This document shows, piece by piece, positions 35,155-44,253 of a stretch of 64,000 bases of DNA. The position numbers were made by a program, and so were the translations under genes. The notes under the pieces were generated by a model. It worked only from the letters and a program-made list of their open reading frames with translations. It did no database searches and was not told where the DNA came from. Position 1 is the first letter of the stretch, and every line of letters begins with the position of its first letter. The DNA lies in NCBI RefSeq assembly GCF_006439395.2, contig NZ_CP083950.1:186001-250000 (forward strand). Reading direction: 5' to 3'. This DNA comes from Mesorhizobium sp. B4-1-4. Lineage in GTDB: Bacteria; Pseudomonadota; Alphaproteobacteria; Rhizobiales; Rhizobiaceae.

Positions 35155-36759
35155 ATGAATGAAGTGGATCAAATCCAGATGGACGATCTGGCTCGCAAGC
35201 TATGCAACGGCGCGATTTCCCGCCGCGAATTTCTGGCACGCAGTTCGGCGCTTTTCACTGCGGGTGCAGTCATGACCATGCCGGGATTGTCGTACGGCCA
35301 GACGGCCGAACCGAAGATCGGAGGCAAGATGCGGCTGGGGCTCCACAACGCCTCGCAGAATGACAATCTCGATCCAGGCACTTGGTCAACCAGTTGGACG
35401 GGAGCCAGTTTCAATGGTGGTGTCTATAATAATCTGGTCGAAATCCTGCCCGACGGCGAAGTTGCCCCCGATCTCGCCGAAAGCTGGGAGCAGGAGGACA
35501 AAGCCGCGACCTGGCGATTCAAGCTGAGGAAGGGTGTCACCTTCCATGGCGGCAAGAGCCTGACGCCGGAGGACGTGCGCCAATCGTTCCTGCATCATAT
35601 GAAGCCCGACTCGACGTCAGGCGCCCGCGCCATAGTTCAGCAGATTTCCTCGATTGACCTCGACGGGTCCGACACAGTCGTCTTCAAGCTTGCCGGCGGC
35701 AACGCTGACTTTCCTTACTTGATGTCGGACTACCACCTGTCGGTCTTTCCGGCGCAGGACGGCGGCATCGATATCCAGTCGGGCAAGGGAACGGGCGCGT
35801 TTCTCCTCGACTCCTTCGAACCTGGCATCGCCACCAGACTGAAGCGTAACCCGAACTATCACAAGAATAACAAACCCTATCTGGACGAAGTCGAGTTTAT
35901 CTCCATCCCCGACGCGACTGCGCGGCTCAATGCCTTGCTGACGGGCGAGGTGGATTTCATTCAGGATCTCGACATCCGCAATGTTGCAATGGTCGAGCGC
36001 AGCTCGGATTTCAGCGTCCAGCGCGTGCCGAGCCTGCGGCACTTCTCGTTCGATATGGATACGCGCGTGGCGCCGTTCGGCAACCCCAATGTCCGTCTGG
36101 CGCTGAAATATGCGCTCGATCGCGACGACATCATCGAAAAAGTATTTCTTGGCGAGGGGCGCAAGGGTAACGACAACCCCGTTTCCTCGATCATGAAATA
36201 CTATCATGGGATGCCGCAGCGCGATTACAACATCGAGAAAGCCAAGGAACACCTGGCCAAGGCGGGGCTAACCAGAGTCTCTGTGGATCTTCACGTCGCC
36301 GACAACGCCTTTGCCGGGGCGATCGACGCGGCGGTTCTCTATCAGGAACATGCAGCCAAGGCCGGCATCAACATCAACGTCGTGCGCGAGGCGGCTGACG
36401 GCTATTGGGAAAACGTCTGGCTGAAGAAAAGCTTCGCCGGCGTGGACTGGTTTGGCAGGGCAACGGTCGACTGGCTGTTCTCGACGATCTACACATCCAA
36501 GGCTCCCTGGAACGCCGGCTGGTCGAATGCCCGTTTCGACGAGTTGTGCGAAAGGGCGCGGGCCGAGACGGACGAAACCAAGCGCACGGCCTACTATGCT
36601 GAGGCACAGCAGATCATCCATGATGATGGAAACCTCTTGACTGTTGCCTTTGTGGATTGGCGCAACGGTGTTTCCAACAAGCTGGGCTACCACAAGGTGG
36701 GTGGCCTGATGCCGCTCGACAATATGCGAATATGCGAGCGTTGGTGGCTCAAGACCTGA
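35155..36759 (+). CDS. Oligopeptide-type ABC transporter substrate-binding protein (SBP family 5), first copy
   Basis: About 534 residues; the GAGGT box favours the ATG at 35155 over the GTG at 35149. A twin-arginine signal (ISRREFLARSSALFTAGA) is followed by the SBP family 5 core: GGKMRLGLHNASQNDNLDPG, DLAESWEQE, WRFKLRKGVTFHGG and ALKYALDRDDIIEKVF. It is a paralogue of the next gene; both share SLRHFSFDMD / SLRHLTFDMN-type blocks. It heads the importer operon under the shared operator. Confidence 0.92.
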   Translation: MNEVDQIQMDDLARKLCNGAISRREFLARSSALFTAGAVMTMPGLSYGQTAEPKIGGKMRLGLHNASQNDNLDPGTWSTSWTGASFNGGVYNNLVEILPDGEVAPDLAESWEQEDKAATWRFKLRKGVTFHGGKSLTPEDVRQSFLHHMKPDSTSGARAIVQQISSIDLDGSDTVVFKLAGGNADFPYLMSDYHLSVFPAQDGGIDIQSGKGTGAFLLDSFEPGIATRLKRNPNYHKNNKPYLDEVEFISIPDATARLNALLTGEVDFIQDLDIRNVAMVERSSDFSVQRVPSLRHFSFDMDTRVAPFGNPNVRLALKYALDRDDIIEKVFLGEGRKGNDNPVSSIMKYYHGMPQRDYNIEKAKEHLAKAGLTRVSVDLHVADNAFAGAIDAAVLYQEHAAKAGININVVREAADGYWENVWLKKSFAGVDWFGRATVDWLFSTIYTSKAPWNAGWSNARFDELCERARAETDETKRTAYYAEAQQIIHDDGNLLTVAFVDWRNGVSNKLGYHKVGGLMPLDNMRICERWWLKT

Positions 36760-36778
36760 GCCTATTGGAACTGCCTGG

Positions 36779-36820
36779 GGGCGGGTATGGTCCGCCCTCT
36801 CTCATGGCTGAGCAGGGCGG
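36779..36820 (+). promoter_or_regulatory. Overlapping, mutually exclusive hairpins between the two binding-protein genes
   Basis: GGGCGG (36779-36784) can pair with CCGCCC (36792-36797), while CCGCCCT (36792-36798) can instead pair with AGGGCGG (36814-36820), followed by a T-rich CTTTGCTTT. Only one can form at a time. This may be a leaky terminator or mRNA stabiliser that sets the ratio of first binding protein to the rest. Confidence 0.45.
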
Positions 36821-36918
36821 CTTTGCTTTGGTGCTTGCCGGGCGTTGACGCGCATTTTTGCGGCAGGGCGGTTGCAGATACGCATGATGGTGTTGCTGTT
36901 TCGGAAAGGGAGGAACTT

Positions 36919-38520
36919 ATGGAGCGGCAGAATATCGAAAATCGTGAACATCGTACCGCCGTCGCCGGTATGGCACCGACGCGGCGGGGCTTGCTTGTTT
37001 GGGCAAGCGCCGTCGCCGGCATGGTTGCCCTGCCGGGCCTCTCCTGGGCCCAGGACAAGCCCAGGCAAGGGGGTAAGCTGCGCTACGGCATGAATGACGG
37101 TTCGCAACAGGATACGCTCGATCCGGCAAGCTGGGCGACTGTGATGACCGGCTTTGCCTTTAACGGGTCGCTTTGCAACAACCTCGTGGAATTGCAGCCG
37201 GACGGCTCGCTTGCTGGCGACCTGGCCGAAAGCTGGACGGGCGAGGAGGGTGCGACACGATGGACGTTCACCCTGCGCAAGGGGGTGAAATTTCACGACG
37301 GCCGTCCCTTAACGCCCGAGGATGTGCGTCAATCGCTTCTGCATCACATGGGCGAGGGAAGTACTTCGGGCGCGCTCGCCATCGTGAAGCAGATTAAGCA
37401 GATCGACAAGGACGGCGATGACAAAATCGTATTCATTCTTGAAGAGGGCAATGCCGACTTTCCTTACCTGATGTCGGATTACCACCTGTCGATCTTTCCG
37501 GCCCGCGAGGGCGGCGGCATCGATTGGCAAAGCGGCATCGGGACGGGTGCATTTAAGCTGGAGAGCTTCGAGCCGGGTATCGCGATCCGTTTGAAGCGCA
37601 ACACCAATTACCACAAGCCCGGCCTACCTCATTTCGATGAGGTGGAGGTGGTGAACATTTCCGACAGTACTGCCCGGCTCAACGCTTTGATGACGGGCGA
37701 AGTCGACGTGATCGAGGATCTCGATATCCGTAACGTGGCGATGGCTGAGCGAAACCCGCGCTTGAAGATCGTTCGCACACCCAGCCTGCGGCATCTGACA
37801 TTCGACATGAACTGTTCCGTCGCGCCCTATGACAATCCAGCGGTGCGCAAAGCGCTGAAACTCGCCATCGACCGCGAGGACATTCTTGCCAAGGTTTTCT
37901 TGGGAGAGGCCAAGAAAGGCGACGACAATCCGGCCGCCTCGATCATGCCGTTCTATGCTGAAACGCCGCCTCACCATGACTATAACCCGAGTGCCGCAAA
38001 GGCCATTCTGAAGGAGGCGGGTCTGGACAATGTGACCGTGAACCTGTCGGTGGCCGAAACCGCTTTCCCCGGCGCGGTCGATGCGGCAGTCCTGTTCAAG
38101 GACCATGCGGCCAAGGCCGGGATAACCGTAAACATCATCCAAGAGGCCGACGACGGCTACTGGGACAACGTCTGGCTGAAAAAGCCATTCAACGCTTCCG
38201 ACTGGTACGGCCGCGTCACGCTCGATTGGCTGCTTGCCACGTCATATGTCTCTGACGCTCCCTGGAACAACACCGGCTTCAAAAAACCAGCCTTCGACGC
38301 GCTCGTCAAATCGGCGCGCGCAGAGATGGACCAGCCAAAACGCGCCAAGATCTATGCCCAAGCGCAACAGATGCTGCATGACGAGGGCGGCTTGATCACC
38401 GTGGCATTCGTTTCTTGGCGTCTCGCCATGACGACGGATATCGGTCACGCGGCATTGGGGGGCATTCTGCCCGCCGACAACCATCGCGGGGCCGAGCGTT
38501 GGTGGCGGACGAACGCATGA
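36919..38520 (+). CDS. Oligopeptide-type ABC transporter substrate-binding protein (SBP family 5), second copy
   Basis: About 533 residues from the ATG at 36919, with a GGGAGGA box. The signal region PTRRGLLVWASAVAGMVALP is twin-arginine-like. The core (GGKLRYGMNDGSQQDTLDPA, DLAESWTGEE, WTFTLRKGVKFHDG, ALKLAIDREDILAKVF) parallels the previous gene along its whole length. Two tandem copies suggest that one importer core serves two related ligands. Confidence 0.92.
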   Translation: MERQNIENREHRTAVAGMAPTRRGLLVWASAVAGMVALPGLSWAQDKPRQGGKLRYGMNDGSQQDTLDPASWATVMTGFAFNGSLCNNLVELQPDGSLAGDLAESWTGEEGATRWTFTLRKGVKFHDGRPLTPEDVRQSLLHHMGEGSTSGALAIVKQIKQIDKDGDDKIVFILEEGNADFPYLMSDYHLSIFPAREGGGIDWQSGIGTGAFKLESFEPGIAIRLKRNTNYHKPGLPHFDEVEVVNISDSTARLNALMTGEVDVIEDLDIRNVAMAERNPRLKIVRTPSLRHLTFDMNCSVAPYDNPAVRKALKLAIDREDILAKVFLGEAKKGDDNPAASIMPFYAETPPHHDYNPSAAKAILKEAGLDNVTVNLSVAETAFPGAVDAAVLFKDHAAKAGITVNIIQEADDGYWDNVWLKKPFNASDWYGRVTLDWLLATSYVSDAPWNNTGFKKPAFDALVKSARAEMDQPKRAKIYAQAQQMLHDEGGLITVAFVSWRLAMTTDIGHAALGGILPADNHRGAERWWRTNA

Positions 38521-38582
38521 GCACGTACCTGCCGGCCGCCGGGAGCCGTCCCCGCAAGCGAGTGAACCAGCGGAGAGCACGT

Positions 38583-39548
38583 ATGACGACCAGATCCCAT
38601 CCGATCCTGTCGATGGCGGCGAGTCGGATCGGCTTGGGACTACTCAGCCTGCTGATCGTCTCCGTGATCATCTTCTCGGCGGTCAGCTTTTTGCCCGGCA
38701 GCTATGCCTCTGCCATCCTCGGCCAGAACGCTACGCCGGCTGCAATCGCGGCGATGGAGGCGAAGTTGGGACTGAACCGCCCCTGGTTCCTGCGTTATCT
38801 CGCATGGCTGGGGGCGGCCGCGACGGGGGACATGGGATTTTCATTCTCTGGACGCCCGGTGATGGCCCTGATCGGGCCGCGCTTGAAGAATACCCTCGTT
38901 CTGGCCTCGATCACTGCCGCGATCGCGGTGCCGCTCTCCGTCGCACTGGGCATCGTGTGCGCCCGCTATCGCGGCCGGTTCCTCGACAAGTTCCTGTCGA
39001 CCTCTACGCTTGCCTCGATCTCGATTCCCGAATTCTTCGTGGCCTACGTTGTCATGATGGTCCTGGCTGTGAAGCTGCAGCTTTTCCCGTCGATGGCGGG
39101 CATTCGCAACGGCATGGGGCTGGGCGAGCAGCTCTACCGAATGGTGCTGCCGATCCTCACCCTCCTGCTGGTTATCTTGGCGCACATGGTGCGCAATACG
39201 CGCGCTGCGATCCTGTCGGTCATGGCGAGCCCCTATATCGAGATGGCACGCCTCAAGGGCGAGCCGGAAAAACGCGTCGTGATGCGCCAGGCATTGCCCA
39301 ACGCGATCGGTCCCATCGCCAGCGTGGTCGCATTGAACCTGGCTTACCTGATCTCGGGCGTAGTCGTGATCGAAGTCGTGTTCGTCTACCCCGGTGTCGG
39401 TCAGGCGATGATCGACGCCGTGCGAAATCGCGACGTGCCGGTCATCCAGGCCTGCGCGCTTATCTTCGCCGCTGCCTATATCGCATTCAACCTGATCGCC
39501 GACATCATCTCGATCGTCAGCAATCCGCGTCTGCTGCATTCACGTTGA
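38583..39548 (+). CDS. Dipeptide/oligopeptide-type ABC transporter permease (DppB-like)
   Basis: 321 residues from the ATG at 38583 (GGAGAG box); an alternative ATG at 38517 overlaps the previous stop by 4 bp and would add 22 residues. It shows the first membrane segment, the MEAKLGLNRPWFLRYLAWL periplasmic motif, the EAA-like loop PYIEMARLKGEPEKRVVMR and the ending AAYIAFNLIADIISIVSNPR, all DppB features. Confidence 0.92.
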   Translation: MTTRSHPILSMAASRIGLGLLSLLIVSVIIFSAVSFLPGSYASAILGQNATPAAIAAMEAKLGLNRPWFLRYLAWLGAAATGDMGFSFSGRPVMALIGPRLKNTLVLASITAAIAVPLSVALGIVCARYRGRFLDKFLSTSTLASISIPEFFVAYVVMMVLAVKLQLFPSMAGIRNGMGLGEQLYRMVLPILTLLLVILAHMVRNTRAAILSVMASPYIEMARLKGEPEKRVVMRQALPNAIGPIASVVALNLAYLISGVVVIEVVFVYPGVGQAMIDAVRNRDVPVIQACALIFAAAYIAFNLIADIISIVSNPRLLHSR

Positions 39549-39560
39549 GGGAGGTGAACC

Positions 39561-40439
39561 ATGGAGCAAAGCCTTCAAGTCCGATCCGTCGCCCCCAACC
39601 GCGTCTCGCGCGCGCTGAAGCTCGCTCTAACGGCGCCGCCGAGCGCGAAGTTCGGTATGATTATCGTTGCCATCTACGCCTTCGTTACCCTTTTCGCTCC
39701 GTTGCTCGCGCCTTGCGGCGAGGCCGACGTCGTCTCGCGCGTTCCGTTCGAGCCATGGAGCGCCAGCCATGTTCTGGGAACCGACCAGCTCGGCCGCGAT
39801 TTCCTGTCGCGTCTTATCTTTGGCGCCCGGAACTCCATTTCGATCGCGCTGGTCACCACAGCCATATCCTTCGTCATCGGTTGCCTGCTGGGTGTTATCG
39901 CAGCACTGGTCGGAGGGATCGTTGACCAGGTGATCTCGCGTCTTGTCGATGCGTTGATGTCTGTCCCGGACTTGATCTTCACCCTGATGATCCTTTCGAT
40001 CTTCGGTTCCTCGGTGTCGAACCTCATTCTGATTATCGCCGTGCTCACCTCGACGCGCTTCTATCGCATCGCACGGGCAGCTGCGCTGAATATTTCAAGT
40101 CTGGATTTTGTCGAGCACGCCAAGGTGCGCGGGGAAAGCCTGCTATGGATAGCGGTCAATGAGGTCTTTCCGAACATCCTGCCATTGATCCTGTCCGAGC
40201 TGGGCATGAGGTTCTGCTTCATCTTCCTCAATATCGCGGCTCTTTCGTTCCTCGGAGTCGGCATTCAACCGCCAACGGCGGAATGGGGATCGATGGTCCG
40301 CGATAATGCGGCCCTGATCAACATGGGCGACATCACCCCCCTCATTCCGGCGGCAGCCATTGCCTTTCTGGCCATCGCGGTGAACTTCGTGGTCGACTGG
40401 CTCTTGAACCGGGCAAGCGGCCTGAGCGACGAGGATTGA
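39561..40439 (+). CDS. Dipeptide/oligopeptide-type ABC transporter permease (DppC-like)
   Basis: 292 residues. It has GTDQLGRDFLSRLIFGARNS, the EAA loop LDFVEHAKVRGESLLWIA and the ending GVGIQPPTAEWGSMVRDN, which are typical DppC segments, with about six transmembrane helices. It starts 12 bp after DppB and ends 4 bp before the ATPase. Confidence 0.93.
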   Translation: MEQSLQVRSVAPNRVSRALKLALTAPPSAKFGMIIVAIYAFVTLFAPLLAPCGEADVVSRVPFEPWSASHVLGTDQLGRDFLSRLIFGARNSISIALVTTAISFVIGCLLGVIAALVGGIVDQVISRLVDALMSVPDLIFTLMILSIFGSSVSNLILIIAVLTSTRFYRIARAAALNISSLDFVEHAKVRGESLLWIAVNEVFPNILPLILSELGMRFCFIFLNIAALSFLGVGIQPPTAEWGSMVRDNAALINMGDITPLIPAAAIAFLAIAVNFVVDWLLNRASGLSDED

Positions 40440-40443
40440 GACG

Positions 40444-42081
40444 ATGGAGGGCCAGACCGTGACCGCAATACCGACCGCTTGCGTCATCGATATTGTAGAC
40501 CTGAGAATAGAAGCGAAATCGAACGATCAATGGTCGAAAATCGTTAACGGCGTCAGCCTGTCGATCCGTCCTGGAGAAGTACTGGGGCTGATTGGCGAAT
40601 CCGGAGCCGGCAAATCGACCGTTGGGCTGGCGGCCCTCGGCTACCTTCGTCCAGGCGCGAAAGTCACCGGGGGGGAGGTGCGGCTGTCGGGCTACAACAT
40701 CCTCGCCGTTCCGGAAGAGGAGCGGCGCAAGTTCCGCGGAACCAAGGTCGCCTATGTCGCGCAAAGCGCGCAGGCAGCCTTCAATCCGGCGTATCGCCTG
40801 ATGGACCAAATCATCGCGGTCGCCCTCGATCGCGGCGGGATGACGCGCGAAACGGCGCAGAAACGCGCACTCGACCTGTTCCATGCGCTTCAGCTTCCCG
40901 ACCCGCAGAACTTTGGAAGGCGCTATCCGCATCAGGTTTCGGGCGGGCAGTTGCAACGCGCCATGGTCGCCATGGCGATGATCTGCAATCCGGCCCTGAT
41001 CGTCTTTGATGAGCCGACCACCGCGCTCGATGTGACCACCCAGGTCCAGGTCCTGATCTCGATCCGCAAGGTGATCGAGGATTACGGTGTGGCAGCGATC
41101 TACATCACGCATGACCTGGCGGTTGTCGCCCAGGTCGCGCATCGGGTGGCGGTTCTTCGCAACGGCGAGGTGGTGGAGGAGGCACCCATCGCGCGGATCA
41201 TGGAGCAGCCCGCTCATGCCTATACGAAAAGCCTGTGGGCAGTGCATGAGATGCCCGTCGGCCATGGTGACCAGCATGGAGGCAAGGGCATGCCGCTTTT
41301 GTCGGTAACCGGTCTTAGCGCGCACTATGGCGATTTCCCGGTTTTGACCTCGATCGATCTCGAAGTGGGCCGGGGCGAGACCGTGGCGCTGGTCGGGGAA
41401 TCCGGTTCGGGAAAATCGACGCTGGGTCGTGTCATCGTCGGACTGAAGGAATTGTCATCGGGGCAGCTGATCTATGACGGCAAGCCGCTGCAGGGCATCA
41501 TACGCCGCCGATCTCTGGAGACGCTGAAACAGATCCAGATCATTTATCAGTCCGCCGATACCGCGTTGAATCCCCGCCAGACGGTGCGCAAGATAATCGG
41601 CCGTCCACTGACGCTCTATCAGGGGCTGCGTGGCGCGCGCCGCAATGCGCGAGTTCAGGAATTGCTGGATCTTGTCGAACTGAACGAAACCCATATCGAC
41701 CGCACCCCCGGCCAGCTGTCGGGCGGACAGAAGCAGCGCATTGCCATCGCTCGCGCCCTTGCGGCCGACCCGCGGCTGATCATCTGCGACGAGATCACAT
41801 CAGCTCTGGACAAAGTGGTTCAGGCGGAAGTGCTGCGGATGCTGATGCGGCTGCAGGCACGCCTGGGTGTCTCGTATCTCTTCATCACCCACGATATCGA
41901 AGTAGTGCGCGCCATCGCCGACCGCGTTGTCGTTATGCAAGACGGCCAGATCGTCGAGCAGGGGGGCAAGGATCAGGTTCTAGCTCAGCCCCATGCCGAC
42001 TATACGCGCAAGTTGCTCGACTCGGTACCCGACATGGCCGTCGGGTGGCTAGACGGCATCGTTGCCAAGCGGGCTGCCTGA
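40444..42081 (+). CDS. Fused two-domain ABC transporter ATPase (DppD-DppF fusion)
   Basis: 545 residues with two complete ATPase domains. Domain 1 has Walker A GESGAGKST, signature VSGGQLQRAM and Walker B LIVFDEPTTALDV. Domain 2 begins near residue 282 and has Walker A GESGSGKST, signature LSGGQKQRIAIARAL and Walker B LIICDEITSALDK. It supplies both ATPase subunits of the importer at 35155-40439. Each domain keeps its catalytic Glu. Fused DppDF genes are common in alphaproteobacteria. Confidence 0.93.
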   Translation: MEGQTVTAIPTACVIDIVDLRIEAKSNDQWSKIVNGVSLSIRPGEVLGLIGESGAGKSTVGLAALGYLRPGAKVTGGEVRLSGYNILAVPEEERRKFRGTKVAYVAQSAQAAFNPAYRLMDQIIAVALDRGGMTRETAQKRALDLFHALQLPDPQNFGRRYPHQVSGGQLQRAMVAMAMICNPALIVFDEPTTALDVTTQVQVLISIRKVIEDYGVAAIYITHDLAVVAQVAHRVAVLRNGEVVEEAPIARIMEQPAHAYTKSLWAVHEMPVGHGDQHGGKGMPLLSVTGLSAHYGDFPVLTSIDLEVGRGETVALVGESGSGKSTLGRVIVGLKELSSGQLIYDGKPLQGIIRRRSLETLKQIQIIYQSADTALNPRQTVRKIIGRPLTLYQGLRGARRNARVQELLDLVELNETHIDRTPGQLSGGQKQRIAIARALAADPRLIICDEITSALDKVVQAEVLRMLMRLQARLGVSYLFITHDIEVVRAIADRVVVMQDGQIVEQGGKDQVLAQPHADYTRKLLDSVPDMAVGWLDGIVAKRAA

Positions 42082-42575
42082 GCTCGGGCAGCGATCGTGC
42101 GGCTCGCGCTCCTACTCGCAACCTGCGACCTGCTTCAGGGCGCTGGTTGAACGGCTCAGGCGATCTCGCCAAGGTGGGGACGTGAACCTGCCTGAGATGT
42201 TGTCTTCGTCAGTTGCGGAAGATAGGACATTGGCGCGACGGCTTGCGGCTGATATCGCGTTTCAGACCACTCACCGGAGGAGATCCTGTCCTCGGTCGCG
42301 CCACATCGGATCTGGCCGAGGCGGAAACTCGTATGGCGGTCATTGAAAGGTTGGCGAATTTCGGCGGGTTACGCTTCAAGGCCCTCTGAAAGAGACTGAC
42401 GAAGGCCACGTCGAAGCGGCGGCAGCCGCGCTCAATTCTCTGCTGCGGGTCGCAAACCTCGCCTATGTATATTCCAGGCGACGCGACCCAAAAGCGGCGG
42501 TCGGCGCATAACTGCGATGTCTTCATTGGTGTGAAATAGCTGCGCAACGCCCCATCGTTTCGAGACCGGCCGCAG
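42082..42575 (+). other. Intergenic stretch, one short unexplained frame
   Basis: 494 bp between the importer ATPase and a convergent gene. A plus-strand frame (about 42340-42505) reads KETDEGHVEAAAAALNSLLR then VANLAYVYSRRRDPKAAVGA before a stop. It looks like the end of a real protein but has no start or recognisable family, so it may be the remnant of a gene lost here. Confidence 0.3.
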
Positions 42576-43412
42576 CTATCGAGCTAAGTTCGTAACAACA
42601 AATTCCATGCTCTGTCTAAGCGACGCAGCCGGGGCTGAGGAAGTATGCACCTCGGTAGAAAATGCTTCGTAGGAGAATGCCCCCGCATAGCCGGCCTCCA
42701 GCAAAGCACGAAGCTGGCCCGTATTTTCAAGGCGGTCGCGATCATCGACTAGGACACGATGTCGGTCCTGCATGTCTTCGGGTGCCAGGGACGGGTCGAC
42801 AACACCTGAAATGTGCACGATGCCGGTGAATGCTGGAAAGAAGTCACGCTCGCCCGCAAGGTGATGATGGAAGGTGTCGTGTACGAGCTTGAAATGCGCT
42901 TCGCCGCCTACCGCCTTGATCGAGGCGACGGCGTCGGCCTTGTGGCGCAGCGACGAAGTGACGAAACCCAGCGGCTCGATCAGGGCGATGAGCTTTGCCT
43001 TGTCAAGCATGGGCATGATCTCGCTGAGCGCCTGACGTAACGCCTCATCGCGCTCGTTCCCGGCATAGACCGGCGCGTCGTTGCGCGGGATGAGGCTAAT
43101 CGACTCCGCGCCCGCTTCCGCTGCCTGTTCGATGAGCAGTTGGACTTTGTCGCGCATGCTGTCCGACCACGCATTGAAGCCGTAGGCTTCTGACAAGCCC
43201 AGCAGCCGCAGCCCTTTCGCGCGCGCATAAGCGCCGATCGCCGCCGGGTGCTCACCGTCGAAGAACGGCGCGGCAGTCAACTTCTTGTCGGCCAGGTCAT
43301 TGCGAAGCTCGACGCCGACACAGTTCAGAGACGCCGCCAGGTCGAGGAACGCTCGGCAGTCAAGCCGCGGCGCGGTCATGTGGTTCAGCGCGAATTTCGG
43401 TTGGCTGGTCAT
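42576..43412 (-). CDS. Sugar-phosphate isomerase/epimerase-like TIM-barrel protein (IolE/IolI-like)
   Basis: 278 residues from the ATG at 43412 (MTSQPKFALNHMTAP, as in related proteins); starts at 43427 and 43448 are possible. Metal-site segments of the xylose-isomerase-like TIM-barrel family are visible: LIEPLGF (Glu), KLVHDTFHHHLAGE (Asp, His), HISGVVDPSL and FSYEAFS (Glu). Such enzymes isomerise or epimerise keto-inositols or keto-sugars. It is the last gene of the minus-strand module with a sugar-type importer. Confidence 0.85.
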   Translation of the reverse strand: MTSQPKFALNHMTAPRLDCRAFLDLAASLNCVGVELRNDLADKKLTAAPFFDGEHPAAIGAYARAKGLRLLGLSEAYGFNAWSDSMRDKVQLLIEQAAEAGAESISLIPRNDAPVYAGNERDEALRQALSEIMPMLDKAKLIALIEPLGFVTSSLRHKADAVASIKAVGGEAHFKLVHDTFHHHLAGERDFFPAFTGIVHISGVVDPSLAPEDMQDRHRVLVDDRDRLENTGQLRALLEAGYAGAFSYEAFSTEVHTSSAPAASLRQSMEFVVTNLAR

Positions 43413-43464
43413 CGAGGCCCCGTTCATCGTTGTGTGGTCGAACTGCATCTAGCCCAAGGACATG

Positions 43465-44253
43465 TCAGGCTTCCAGCCTGCGCGCGAGGTGCTCCACGAT
43501 CGCGGCGTCGACGTGGATCTCGTGCTTGCGCTCCGGATAAGCCCCGGAGAGGACTGCGTTTGCGAATGCTTGGAACGCAGCCACTCGCATGGCTTGGAGC
43601 TTCGCCTCCTCGGCGGCGAGATCGGCAAACTTTTCGGCGTGCCGCGGTATATGACCGGTGTTCGTGCCAAGCACATCACAGGAAAAGAGATACTGCGTAT
43701 CGCAAACATTCCCACAGCCCATACCCTCCGTGATAAGGCGTGTGTTGTTGGTGATGAAGACCGCAACCTCGACGGGGATCAGTTCCATCTCGACGGCCCA
43801 GGCACCTGCACTCTCGAGAGCTTTCACGCTCTCGTAAAGGTGGGCGGCTTCTTCAGCGGTTTTCCCAACCGCCCGCACGCCTGTCCAGGTCCGCCAGCGA
43901 GGAACGTAACCCACATGGCCCGTTACCGGGATCCCTTCCTTTGCCAGGGCCTCCACGATGTGCAGGCCTCCGGCGAAGTAGACGCCATCGACGCCCAGTT
44001 CCATGGCACGGAAGCTTTCGCGAATGGCGGCCTCGGGACTGGAGAAGACACCTTGTGCGGAGCCTGCCTGGATGAAGACGTTTGGGGCCGCGGCACGGAT
44101 GCCTGGAAGCTTCTCGTCGATCTCGCAGGTGAACATATCGATGCCGGCTTCCTCCGCGGCGGCCGCTTCTGCCGCGGAGTCGACGTGCATCGTCAAGATC
44201 TGGCGCTTTCCCTTCAGCGCTCTAAGTACGGCTACCGTCGGACGGTGGCTCAT
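43465..44253 (-). CDS. PanB-like ketopantoate hydroxymethyltransferase/PEP-mutase-superfamily protein
   Basis: 262 residues. It parallels PanB in ILTMHVDSAAEAAAAEEAG, PVTGHVGYVPRWRTWTG and the ITEGMGCGNVCDTQYLFSCD / VLGTNTG block near the C-terminus. Real PanB makes ketopantoate for CoA synthesis, but here the gene sits with an importer and a hydroxylase. A catabolic aldolase or hydroxymethyl-transferase acting on a keto acid is therefore more likely. It overlaps the hydroxylase stop by 4 bp (ATGA). Confidence 0.82.
   Translation of the reverse strand: MSHRPTVAVLRALKGKRQILTMHVDSAAEAAAAEEAGIDMFTCEIDEKLPGIRAAAPNVFIQAGSAQGVFSSPEAAIRESFRAMELGVDGVYFAGGLHIVEALAKEGIPVTGHVGYVPRWRTWTGVRAVGKTAEEAAHLYESVKALESAGAWAVEMELIPVEVAVFITNNTRLITEGMGCGNVCDTQYLFSCDVLGTNTGHIPRHAEKFADLAAEEAKLQAMRVAAFQAFANAVLSGAYPERKHEIHVDAAIVEHLARRLEA

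Noticed and set aside
43465..44253. Calling this gene panB
   Set aside because: It has no panC partner and is embedded in a transport and oxidation module; sequence blocks show family membership only.
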